A stretch of DNA of 8,295 bases, taken from NCBI GenBank assembly GCA_027080405.1, contig JALWSL010000116.1:1-8295 (forward strand), written 5' to 3'. The DNA comes from Planctomycetaceae bacterium. Lineage in GTDB: Bacteria > Planctomycetota > Planctomycetia > Planctomycetales > Planctomycetaceae. The translations under genes were made by a program, and so were the position numbers. The stretch's first letter is position 1, and each line of letters opens with the position of its first letter. The notes under the pieces were generated by a model that did not search any database, was not told where the DNA came from, and was given only the letters and a program-made list of their open reading frames with translations. Of this stretch, positions 1 through 6,157 are shown in pieces.

Positions 1-187
1 AGATCACACGGAGGGTCGTCATTTTTCGATCCCAGGTCAAGATCGATAACCTCAGTCTGAATCACGACTTACAGTCAAACAAAAAACAAACTTGGCGCTG
101 TCCAGTTAGATTACCCCATTGGATTGAAACTCAGAGAAAACGCAGAGGCATGTTACTTTTCGGGCAACCGGATAAAGCCTGTGCGGA

Positions 188-193
188 TATAAT
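188..193 (+). promoter_or_regulatory. Candidate sigma-70 -10 box (TATAAT)
   Basis: A perfect TATAAT lies about 70 bp upstream of the ATG at 263. No good TTGACA-like -35 element sits at 16-18 bp; the nearest options (GCAACC at 164-169, TTTTCG at 157-162) are poor in sequence or spacing. If the box is used, transcription would start near 200, just before the hairpins at 208-239. One perfect hexamer can occur by chance, so this stays a candidate. Confidence 0.35.
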
Positions 194-207
194 GGAAACA
201 GACGAGC

Positions 208-239
208 ACGCGGGAACGCGTCCACGAAATTGAGTCGTG
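208..239 (+). promoter_or_regulatory. Two adjacent hairpins in the 5' leader of the cytochrome gene
   Basis: ACGCG-GGAA-CGCGT (208-221) can form a five-pair GC-rich stem closed by GGAA, a GNRA-type tetraloop. One base later, CACGA (223-227) pairs with TCGTG (235-239) around a 7-nt loop. Both lie between the TATAAT box and the AGGA ribosome binding site at 252-255, leaving that site unpaired. They could stabilise the 5' end of the messenger or mark a regulatory leader. Each stem is short, so chance is possible. Confidence 0.35.
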
Positions 240-262
240 ATATATTGAATCAGGATCTTGTC

Positions 263-2746
263 ATGCGTTTTATCTTTTCAATCGTTCCATTGATATCGCT
301 TTCAATTTTGGGTCCGATTGCTTCTTCGGTATTGGCAGAAAAGAACGGAACTCCGACAAGAGAACAGGTCGTCTTTTTTGAAACGGAGGTTCGCCCCATT
401 CTGGCGAGGAACTGTTATCGATGCCACGGAGCGAAGAAGCAGGAGGGAGAATTGCGGGTTGATTCCCGGGAAGCTCTGCTCAAGGGAGGCGAAAGTGGCG
501 AAGCGGTCGTGCCAGGGAATCTGGAGGAGAGTCTATTGATTGATGCGATTAATTATGAATCGTTCGAGATGCCTCCTGATAAAAAACTCGATGAAGAAGC
601 CGTTGCCGTGCTGACAAAATGGGTCGAAATGGGGGCACCCTGGTCAGTGGCGACGGGAAAAGAAAGGTCCTTCGACTGGGCCGCTTCAGGCAAGATGAAG
701 TTCACCGAGGAAGACCGATCTTTCTGGCTGTTTCAACCGGTAAAAAATCCGTCTGTTCCCGAGGTTGCTGACGCCCGCTGGCAAAAAAATCCGATTGACC
801 GTTTCATCTACAGCAAACTTCATCAGGCAAAGATAACACCCGCTCCACCAGCGGATCGACTGACGCTGATTCGCAGGGCATCGTACGACCTGACCGGTCT
901 GCCTCCCACGCCGGGACAGGTCGAAGATTTTCTTGGGGATCCTGCTTCCGATGAAATCGCCTTTGCGAAGGTTGTGGATCGTTTGCTTGAAAGTCCGCAT
1001 TATGGCGAACAATGGGGCAGGCATTGGCTGGATCTGGTTCGTTACGCGGAATCGGATGGTTTCAATCAGGACGCGTATCGGCCGACCGCCTGGCATTATC
1101 GCGATTACGTGGTGCAGTCATTCAACGCGGACAAGCCGTACAACCGATTTGTGCAGGAGCAGTTGGCGGGAGATGAAATCTCGCCCGACGATCCGGCGGC
1201 ACTGGTTGCCACCGGTTACCTGCGTCATTACATCTATGAATATAATCAGCGGGACGCCCGCACTCAGTGGGACGATATTCTCAACAACATTACCGATAAT
1301 GTTGGCGAGGTTTTTCTGGGAATGGGAATGAACTGCGCCCGCTGCCACGATCACAAATTCGATCCGATTCCGCAAGACGATTATTTCCGGTTAAAAGCAT
1401 TTTTTGCTCCGATGCTTCCGAAAGACGATGTCCCTCTGGCAACTCCGGCGCAAAAAAAAGAATACAATCGCCAATTAAAGATCTGGGAAGAAAAAACAGC
1501 CGGGATTCGGGCGAAAATCGACGCCTACCTGAAAGACCGCCTGAAGTCGGTTGCTGAAAAACAGATCAAAATGTTTCCCCCGGATATCCAGGAAATCATG
1601 CACAAGCCGGAGGATCAGCGAACCGCTCATGAGCATCAGTTGGCCTACCTGGTGAATCGTCAGGTTATTGAAAAGCAGCAGGCATACAAAAAGGGGATTC
1701 TCAAACAGGAGAAACATAAGCAGTATGCGGAAATGATGAAGGAGTTGGCAGCGTTCGACCATCTGAAGCCGAAGCCGTTTCCAACCGCTCCGAGTGTCAC
1801 GGAAACATCAGCCGACCCGCCCGTGACAATCATCCCGGGAAGTGATGTAGCACACGCCATCGCCCCCGGTTTCATTTCCATCCTGTCTCCCGAGCCGGCC
1901 ATAATTATGCCCGTTTCAAACAGAAAAACAGGAACCGGGCGGCGAACGGTGCTGGCAAAATGGTTGACCGATCCGGATAACCGAATTACGACACGCGTGA
2001 TCACGAATCGTATTTGGCAGTACCACTTCGGAACCGGTCTCGTTGCAACAGCGAATGATTTTGGGCATCTTGGTGAACGTCCCAGCCATCCGGAACTGCT
2101 CGATTGGCTCACGTTGCAGTTCGTAAAAAATGGTTGGAGTTTCAAGAAAATGCACCGTCTGATTATGAATACGGAAACGTATCGACTCTCCGCCAGGCAT
2201 CCGCATCCGGAGCAGGGAGAATTAAAAGATCCCGCCAACCGACTGCACTGGCGCGGCGAGATACGTCGCTTGACGGCAGAGCAGATTCGCGATTCAGCAT
2301 TGGCAGTCTCCGGAGAACTGCAACTCGATTTGGGAGGCCCCAGCGTGAAGGGCAATTCCCCCCGGCGCAGCATTTACGTCATTGTCAAACGAAACACGAA
2401 AGATGAGGTACTCGGTGCATTCGATTTCGCGGGCGGTATCACCAGTACCGCACATCGCAACGTCACAACAACGCCTAATCAGGCACTATTGATGATCAAC
2501 GGCAAATGGTTGCTTGCCCGCGCCACCGCCATGGCGGATCGTCTATCCGCAATGAATTTCAAAACGGATGAGGAAAAAATTGAGGCGGCCTGTCAACTGG
2601 CTTATGGACGTAGCCCCAATCGTGATGAACAGGAAATATTCAGTTCGTTTCTGCAGAATCGAAATCCCAAACAGACTGAGCGGGATGCCCTTGTCGATTT
2701 ATGTCACGTACTACTCAACTCGAATGAATTTTTATATGTCGAATAA
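263..2746 (+). CDS. PSCyt1-PSCyt2 (DUF1549)-PSD1 (DUF1553) planctomycete cytochrome-like exported protein
   Basis: This is an 827-residue exported multidomain protein. I chose the ATG at 263: it is preceded by AGGA at 252-255 with 7-nt spacing and gives a clean Sec signal peptide (residues 1-25, hydrophobic core then VLA before EKN). A TTG at 230 in the same frame would add 11 residues ahead of the signal and sits in a hairpin loop. Domains in order: PSCyt1 at about 35-128 with the haem motif CYRCH (51-55); DUF1549/PSCyt2 at about 154-385 with a second motif CARCH (358-362) followed by DHKFDPI; a charged, probably helical linker at about 390-510; DUF1553/PSD1 at about 560-818 with TNRIWQYHFG, DFGHLGERPSHP and TTPNQALLMIN. 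The family is hugely expanded in Planctomycetota but its role is poorly known; electron transfer or exported polymer breakdown has been suggested. The two CxxCH motifs predict covalent c-type haem. It is probably co-transcribed with the DUF1501 gene 88 bp downstream, its usual partner. Confidence 0.93.
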   Translation: MRFIFSIVPLISLSILGPIASSVLAEKNGTPTREQVVFFETEVRPILARNCYRCHGAKKQEGELRVDSREALLKGGESGEAVVPGNLEESLLIDAINYESFEMPPDKKLDEEAVAVLTKWVEMGAPWSVATGKERSFDWAASGKMKFTEEDRSFWLFQPVKNPSVPEVADARWQKNPIDRFIYSKLHQAKITPAPPADRLTLIRRASYDLTGLPPTPGQVEDFLGDPASDEIAFAKVVDRLLESPHYGEQWGRHWLDLVRYAESDGFNQDAYRPTAWHYRDYVVQSFNADKPYNRFVQEQLAGDEISPDDPAALVATGYLRHYIYEYNQRDARTQWDDILNNITDNVGEVFLGMGMNCARCHDHKFDPIPQDDYFRLKAFFAPMLPKDDVPLATPAQKKEYNRQLKIWEEKTAGIRAKIDAYLKDRLKSVAEKQIKMFPPDIQEIMHKPEDQRTAHEHQLAYLVNRQVIEKQQAYKKGILKQEKHKQYAEMMKELAAFDHLKPKPFPTAPSVTETSADPPVTIIPGSDVAHAIAPGFISILSPEPAIIMPVSNRKTGTGRRTVLAKWLTDPDNRITTRVITNRIWQYHFGTGLVATANDFGHLGERPSHPELLDWLTLQFVKNGWSFKKMHRLIMNTETYRLSARHPHPEQGELKDPANRLHWRGEIRRLTAEQIRDSALAVSGELQLDLGGPSVKGNSPRRSIYVIVKRNTKDEVLGAFDFAGGITSTAHRNVTTTPNQALLMINGKWLLARATAMADRLSAMNFKTDEEKIEAACQLAYGRSPNRDEQEIFSSFLQNRNPKQTERDALVDLCHVLLNSNEFLYVE

Positions 2747-2763
2747 CCCAAACTGCTGAACGG

Positions 2764-2786
2764 GAGTGGCATTATGCACGTCACTC
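2764..2786 (+). terminator. Candidate intergenic stem-loop between the PSCyt and DUF1501 genes
   Basis: GAGTGGC (2764-2770) can pair with GTCACTC (2780-2786) around a 9-nt loop, giving seven pairs including one G-U. Only a mildly T-rich stretch follows (TGTTTATG), so this is not a classic intrinsic terminator. It may be a weak attenuator or RNA processing site that sets the relative amounts of the two exported proteins, or a chance pairing. Confidence 0.22.
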
Positions 2787-2834
2787 TGTTTATGTCGCTT
2801 TGTCTGCGAGAGAATTTTTGGGAAACAGGAATAG

Positions 2835-4325
2835 ATGACAGGTTCAACGATGAAACAATGTAAACGAACAAAGCGATGTCGCCAGAATGAATTTTCCCCG
2901 TTATCCCGCCGAAGCTGGTTGCAACAAGCCGGTATGGGTTTCGGTGTGATCGCGTTAAATGGTCTGCTTTCGGCAGATGCGGACGCGGCCTCTGTGGTCT
3001 CTGCACATTCCGGGAAAGTAAAAAATCCACTTGCCGCCCGGTTGCCTCAGTTTGCTGCCACTGCGAAAAGTGTCATCTTTCTGTTTATGGAAGGCGGGCC
3101 GAGCCATCTTGATCTGTTCGATCCGAAGCCCGCTCTCAACAAATTGGCGGGGAAGCAACTTCCCAAAAGTTTCAAGCGTCCGGTGACAGCCATGGGCGAA
3201 CAGGAATCGCCTCTGCTTGCGTGTCCGCGCAAATGGAAACAGTACGGGGAAAGTGGTATCTGGGTTTCGGAATGGTTGCCGCACATCGCCCAGTCTGTCG
3301 ATGACATTGCAGTACTGCGGGGCTGTTGGACGAACGGTATCAATCATGCGGGTGGCGTTTGTCAAATGAATACGGTTACTCCGTTGGCGGGGAGACCCTC
3401 ACTCGGAAGTTGGGTGACGTACGGGCTGGGCTCGGAAAACGAAAACTTGCCGGCTTTTGTTGTGATGCAGGATGACATCAAACGCACAGTCGTGAACGGG
3501 CCGCGAAACTGGGGAACGGCTTTCATGCCCGCTGCGTTTCAGGGGACACGGTTTGAAAATGGAAAGATCCCGATTCCGAATCTGTCCACTCCCGCAAGCA
3601 TTGGACAATCCCGACAACAGAAAAAACTGGAGCTGCTGAACCAGTTGAACAGGCAGCATGCTGCCACGCGTGAACAGCAATCGGAATTGGAAGCGAGAAT
3701 TCTCAGTTATGAACTCGCATTCCGCATGCAGGCAGCGGCCCCCGAAGCAGTCGATCTTTCCACAGAGACAAAGGAGACACTTGATAATTATGGTTTGAAC
3801 AGGAAAGAAACGGCAGCCTTTGGCCGCAACTGTCTGCTTGCCCGGCGACTGGTGGAACGGGGTGTCCGTTTTGTTCAACTTTATAGTGGCACGGGAAGCC
3901 AATGGGATCAGCACAGCCATTTGGAAGTCAAACACCCGAAAATGTGCCGAAGTATGGATCAGGGGGTCGGGACGCTGCTGAAAGATTTGAAACAGCGCGG
4001 CCTGCTCGATGAAACATTGGTTGTTTGGGGAGGGGAATTCGGTAGAACACCGATGAGCGAAAAAGGGGATGGCCGGGATCATAACCCGACCGGCTTCACC
4101 ATGTGGATGGCAGGTGGCGGGGTGAAAGGAGGGCAGACAATCGGCAATACCGACGAGCTTGGCCTGTACGCGGTTGAGGATAAAATGCACGTGCAGGATA
4201 TCCACACCAGCATTTATCACCTGCTTGGATTGGACAGCCTGAAACTGGAATATCTGCATCAGGGACGACCGGAGCGTCCCACGCTCAACCAGGGTTCCTT
4301 CATGAAGAAACTGGTCACCGGATAG
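2835..4325 (+). CDS. DUF1501 family protein, Tat-exported
   Basis: This 496-residue DUF1501 protein has the alkaline phosphatase/sulfatase-like fold known for the family and is the standard genomic partner of PSCyt/DUF1549-DUF1553 proteins. The N-terminus carries a twin-arginine signal: SRRSWLQQAG (24-33), a hydrophobic stretch to about residue 46, and ADADA (47-51) as likely cleavage region. Family landmarks are FMEGGPSHLDLFDPKP (84-99), a central charged helical part (about 258-300), GVRFVQLYSG (343-352), WDQHSH (357-362), WGGEFGRTP (398-406), GRDHNPTGF (413-421) and HVQDIHTSIYHLLG (452-465). The conserved His and Asp residues in these motifs probably form a metal site (inference). The ATG at 2835 has AGGA four bases upstream; an in-frame ATG at 2850 with AGG seven bases upstream is an equally possible start and keeps the Tat motif. 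The length is normal for the family. Its biochemical activity is not established. Confidence 0.93.
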   Translation: MTGSTMKQCKRTKRCRQNEFSPLSRRSWLQQAGMGFGVIALNGLLSADADAASVVSAHSGKVKNPLAARLPQFAATAKSVIFLFMEGGPSHLDLFDPKPALNKLAGKQLPKSFKRPVTAMGEQESPLLACPRKWKQYGESGIWVSEWLPHIAQSVDDIAVLRGCWTNGINHAGGVCQMNTVTPLAGRPSLGSWVTYGLGSENENLPAFVVMQDDIKRTVVNGPRNWGTAFMPAAFQGTRFENGKIPIPNLSTPASIGQSRQQKKLELLNQLNRQHAATREQQSELEARILSYELAFRMQAAAPEAVDLSTETKETLDNYGLNRKETAAFGRNCLLARRLVERGVRFVQLYSGTGSQWDQHSHLEVKHPKMCRSMDQGVGTLLKDLKQRGLLDETLVVWGGEFGRTPMSEKGDGRDHNPTGFTMWMAGGGVKGGQTIGNTDELGLYAVEDKMHVQDIHTSIYHLLGLDSLKLEYLHQGRPERPTLNQGSFMKKLVTG

Positions 4326-4361
4326 AAAGACCGCAAAGAAACGGAACGAAGCCGAACAGTG

Positions 4362-4429
4362 CCCGCTGCGGGACGGTTCTGGTTACGGGATAATCCTGGT
4401 TGCGGGACGGTACGGGTTGCGGGCGAAGT
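4362..4429. repeat. Degenerate 17-bp tandem repeat, four copies
   Basis: Four consecutive 17-bp units fit the period exactly: CCCGCTGCGGGACGGTT, CTGGTTACGGGATAATC, CTGGTTGCGGGACGGTA and CGGGTTGCGGGCGAAGT. The approximate consensus is CTGGTTGCGGGACGGTT, and the first and third units share an 11-base identical stretch (TGCGGGACGGT). The array fills most of the 114-bp gap between the convergent DUF1501 and RraA-like genes, starting 36 bp after one stop codon and ending 10 bp before the other. The first unit holds a tiny hairpin (CCCGC-T-GCGGG), but no T-run marks a terminator. A related array lies at 5157-5204 in inverse orientation. Confidence 0.7.
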
Positions 4430-4439
4430 TGTCACACCA

Positions 4440-5096
4440 TCAGAGCACGCCGTATCGTTCGAATGCTTCGGCGGTGCTCATGCCGTTTTTTATGCTTTCA
4501 CGAAATTCGCTTTCGTCATGAACTTTATCCCAGGCCAGTTGGACGACTTCTTTTTCGACATGCTGAGGGACAACGACAACGCCGTCAATATCTGCAAAGA
4601 CGAGATCGCCCGGCGAAAAGAGGACGCCATCGATTTCAACGGGAACGTCGATATCGACAACACGGTTGCGATTTTTGCTGTCGTAGATCGAAGCAGCCGT
4701 CGCCCAAACGGGGAACTTCATGGCTCGCATCTGTCGAATGTCCCGAACAGCCCCATCGACAATGACTCCCTTGCAGCCACGATGGCTGGCAGCTGTGGAA
4801 AGCAGTTCGCCCCAGATTCCTGAACGTGATGAACCGCCGGCAGCGGCAATCAGGACTTCATCCGGACAGAGCGAATCGACCGCCCGAAGTTCAAGCTCGT
4901 AAGGGTTGGCATCCTCATGGAACATCTCTCCCCACAAGGTGGTTTTGCATCGTCCGACCAGCACCGTTTCCACCGTCATCGGACGAAGTTGAATTCTCGG
5001 CGATTGATGATTCAGGCCGATGGAATCCAACGCGTCGCATACCACCGCGCTAAAAAGGTGCTCGCGCATCATCTCCAAAGTAATCTGTTCAGCCAC
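4440..5096 (-). CDS. RraA-like / HMG aldolase-fold family protein
   Basis: This 218-residue protein belongs to the RraA family (RraA-like regulators of RNase E and 4-hydroxy-4-methyl-2-oxoglutarate or oxaloacetate-type aldolases/decarboxylases). Seen directly: [20 protein letters not shown] (84-103), the hallmark DGAVRDI (114-120) whose Arg118-Asp119 correspond to the substrate- and metal-contacting pair of HMG aldolases, [16 protein letters not shown] (128-143), and [15 protein letters not shown] (163-177). There is no signal peptide, so it is cytoplasmic. The start is a GTG at 5094-5096 with AGGG six bases upstream on the minus strand; the internal ATGs at residues 9-10 have no spaced binding site. 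It is monocistronic, convergent with DUF1501 and divergent from YjbQ. Many bacterial RraA homologues of this kind are probably aldolases or decarboxylases in carbon catabolism rather than RNase E inhibitors. The real substrate cannot be read from sequence. Confidence 0.88.
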   Translation of the reverse strand: MAEQITLEMMREHLFSAVVCDALDSIGLNHQSPRIQLRPMTVETVLVGRCKTTLWGEMFHEDANPYELELRAVDSLCPDEVLIAAAGGSSRSGIWGELLSTAASHRGCKGVIVDGAVRDIRQMRAMKFPVWATAASIYDSKNRNRVVDIDVPVEIDGVLFSPGDLVFADIDGVVVVPQHVEKEVVQLAWDKVHDESEFRESIKNGMSTAEAFERYGVL

Positions 5097-5382
5097 AGGA
5101 AACCCTACCGTTCAATATTGTTCTATCACTCTTATGAAGTTACGCCGAGAGCAGGTCCCAGCCACCCCATGCCCCAGCCATCCCGTGCCTTTGACATCCC
5201 GTATCCCGTCCACTAACTTGATCGTATCTTTTCGAGTGCTGCTTCACAAGCCAGAGCAAACTGCTGGCAACAAGAGTTCCGGGAGATGTATCTTGTGGCT
5301 GCCGATGCGGATGGTTATAGCTGCGAAGAACAGCAACACCCGGAACAGGCGGAACTTTTTTGAACCCCGGGAAATCAATGGC
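5097..5382. other. Divergent intergenic region between RraA-like and YjbQ genes
   Basis: These 286 bp must hold the promoters of two divergent genes. No convincing -35/-10 pair was found on either strand by eye. The frame of the downstream YjbQ gene stays open back to an ATG at 5020, but the encoded stretch looks like translated non-coding DNA and overlaps the RraA-like gene, so it is not taken as coding. The main recognisable structure is the GC-rich repeat at 5157-5204. A run of six T at 5356-5361 has no adjacent strong stem. Confidence 0.5.
5157..5204. repeat. Degenerate 16-bp tandem repeat, two good copies and one weak copy
   Basis: CCCAGCCACCCCATGC (5157-5172) is followed directly by CCCAGCCATCCCGTGC (5173-5188), 14 of 16 bases identical. 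A decayed third unit, CTTTGACATCCCGTAT (5189-5204), keeps CATCCCGT, and CCCGTCC follows. On the minus strand the core reads CGGGATGGCTGGG, close to the CGGGACGGTTCTGG of the array at 4362-4429. The two arrays therefore look like members of one family, set in inverted orientation around the RraA-like gene. Confidence 0.6.
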
Positions 5383-5817
5383 ATGAAAACGTTGACCAAA
5401 GAAATCTGGATGGAAATACCGAAGAGGCGAGCGATCGTCTCCATCCATCACCAAATTGAGCAACTCGTGACTGAAAGCGGGATTTCCGATGGACTGGCCC
5501 TGATCAATGCGATGCACATTACCGCTTCGGTCTTTATCAATGACAACGAATCGGGACTCCATGCAGACTATGACCGTTGGCTGGAGCAGCTTGCCCCGTT
5601 TGATCCGGGCACCGATCCGGATTCTGGTGGCTATCTGCACAACCGGACTGGCGAAGATAACGCCGATGCCCACCACAAAAGGCAAATTATGGGCAGAGAG
5701 GTTGTTGTTGCCATTACCAATGGGCGGTTACATCTCGGTCCGTGGGAACATATTTTTTATTACGAGTTCGACGGAAACAGGCGCAAACGCATTTTAGTGA
5801 AGATGATCGGGGAGTAA
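5383..5817 (+). CDS. yjbQ: UPF0047 / YjbQ family protein (secondary thiamine-phosphate synthase type)
   Basis: This 144-residue protein matches the YjbQ/UPF0047 family along its full length; the family is usually 130-145 residues, which supports the ATG at 5383 (MKTLTKEIW). Conserved blocks are [19 protein letters not shown] (42-60), LAPFDPG (70-76), [19 protein letters not shown] (86-104), [18 protein letters not shown] (114-131) and the end VKMIGE. The invariant His45, His60, His86 and His97 region is the proposed metal or active site. Some homologues have weak thiamine-phosphate synthase activity and the E. coli protein is named on that basis, but the physiological role is unsettled. There is no signal peptide, so it is cytoplasmic. 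A purine-rich GGGAAA at 5369-5374 may serve as a somewhat distant ribosome binding site. It appears to be a single-gene unit. Confidence 0.92.
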   Translation: MKTLTKEIWMEIPKRRAIVSIHHQIEQLVTESGISDGLALINAMHITASVFINDNESGLHADYDRWLEQLAPFDPGTDPDSGGYLHNRTGEDNADAHHKRQIMGREVVVAITNGRLHLGPWEHIFYYEFDGNRRKRILVKMIGE

Positions 5818-6157
5818 TCTGTTCTGCAAACGCATCATTCGGTTTGCAAAATCGCTCACCTGGGCCCATCGATCAATAACGGTTCCTGCACGAGTTGTCA
5901 CAATCGGTCACGGACCGTCGGAGCGTCCCGTCCCTTTTGACGGACAGACGTAATTTCCAACAGAGTGGAATGGGAATAGCGGGATATCTATTCGACAGCC
6001 TTGGCATCTCGATTTTTCGCTGCATCCCATTAACGGCAACGCTGTCCAACGAAATTAACGATATTTCCCGCATCTGCCGGATGGATAACCTGGCGCATGG
6101 AAATTAGAAAAGAGGCCCGAGGACAATCGAGAAAGTGGAAGTAACGGGGGATTGGGT
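5818..6157. other. Intergenic region before the M81 gene
   Basis: About 340 bp hold no recognisable gene; the only open frames are short (66-70 codons), on opposite strands, and match no known family. Besides the stem-loop at 5825-5848 there is a small inverted repeat, CGGTC-ACG-GACCG (5905-5917), and an isolated TCCCGTCC (5926-5933) that resembles the core of the repeat at 5157-5204. A TTGACG at 5937-5942 has no matching -10 box at 16-18 bp. The promoter of the M81 operon is presumably here but I cannot place it. Confidence 0.5.
5825..5848 (+). terminator. Candidate stem-loop after the YjbQ gene
   Basis: TGCAAAC (5825-5831) is perfectly complementary to GTTTGCA (5842-5848) around a 10-nt loop, seven bases after the stop codon. 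The position suits a transcript end, but the stem is AT-rich and is followed by AAAATCG rather than a T-run. It could be a non-canonical terminator or a 3'-end stabilising hairpin. Confidence 0.35.

Larger units (their letters stand above)
1..262. other. Left-edge region without a recognised gene
   Basis: No gene is recognised here. One plus-strand frame is open from position 3 to a TGA at 231-233 (76 codons). It reaches the left edge, so it could be the tail of an upstream gene, but its translation is low in hydrophobic order, rich in Arg, Lys and Gln, and matches no family I know. I treat it as probably non-coding. The right part carries a TATAAT box and two adjacent hairpins, listed separately, which fits a promoter and 5' leader for the gene starting at 263. 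Confidence 0.5.

Noticed and set aside
230..262. TTG at 230 as start of the cytochrome gene
   Set aside because: It adds 11 polar residues before an otherwise clean signal peptide, has no ribosome binding site and sits in a hairpin loop; the ATG at 263 has AGGA at good spacing.
1660..2373. Minus-strand open frame (237 codons) opposite the DUF1553 part of the cytochrome gene
   Set aside because: The plus-strand frame has clear family motifs throughout this stretch; the antisense product resembles nothing known.
3399..4259. Long open frame (286 codons) on the minus strand opposite the DUF1501 gene
   Set aside because: It lies entirely within a well-supported gene, and its translation is Cys/His/Phe-rich with no family likeness. 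This is the typical shadow of plus-strand codon bias.
4362..4429. CRISPR array at the 17-bp repeats
   Set aside because: The units are directly adjacent with no spacers, are too short, and there are no cas genes nearby.
4359..4823. Plus-strand open frame (154 codons) starting in the repeat array
   Set aside because: It is antisense to the RraA-like gene, which carries all the recognised motifs, and its first residues are translated repeat DNA.
5020..5382. In-frame N-terminal extension of the YjbQ gene to an ATG at 5020
   Set aside because: It would add 121 residues not seen in the family, overlap the start of the divergent RraA-like gene, and run through the GC-rich repeat. The ATG at 5383 gives the exact family length.
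5937..5965. Promoter built on TTGACG at 5937-5942
   Set aside because: The hexamer 17 bp downstream (ACAGAG) does not resemble a -10 box, and no better option lies at 16 or 18 bp.
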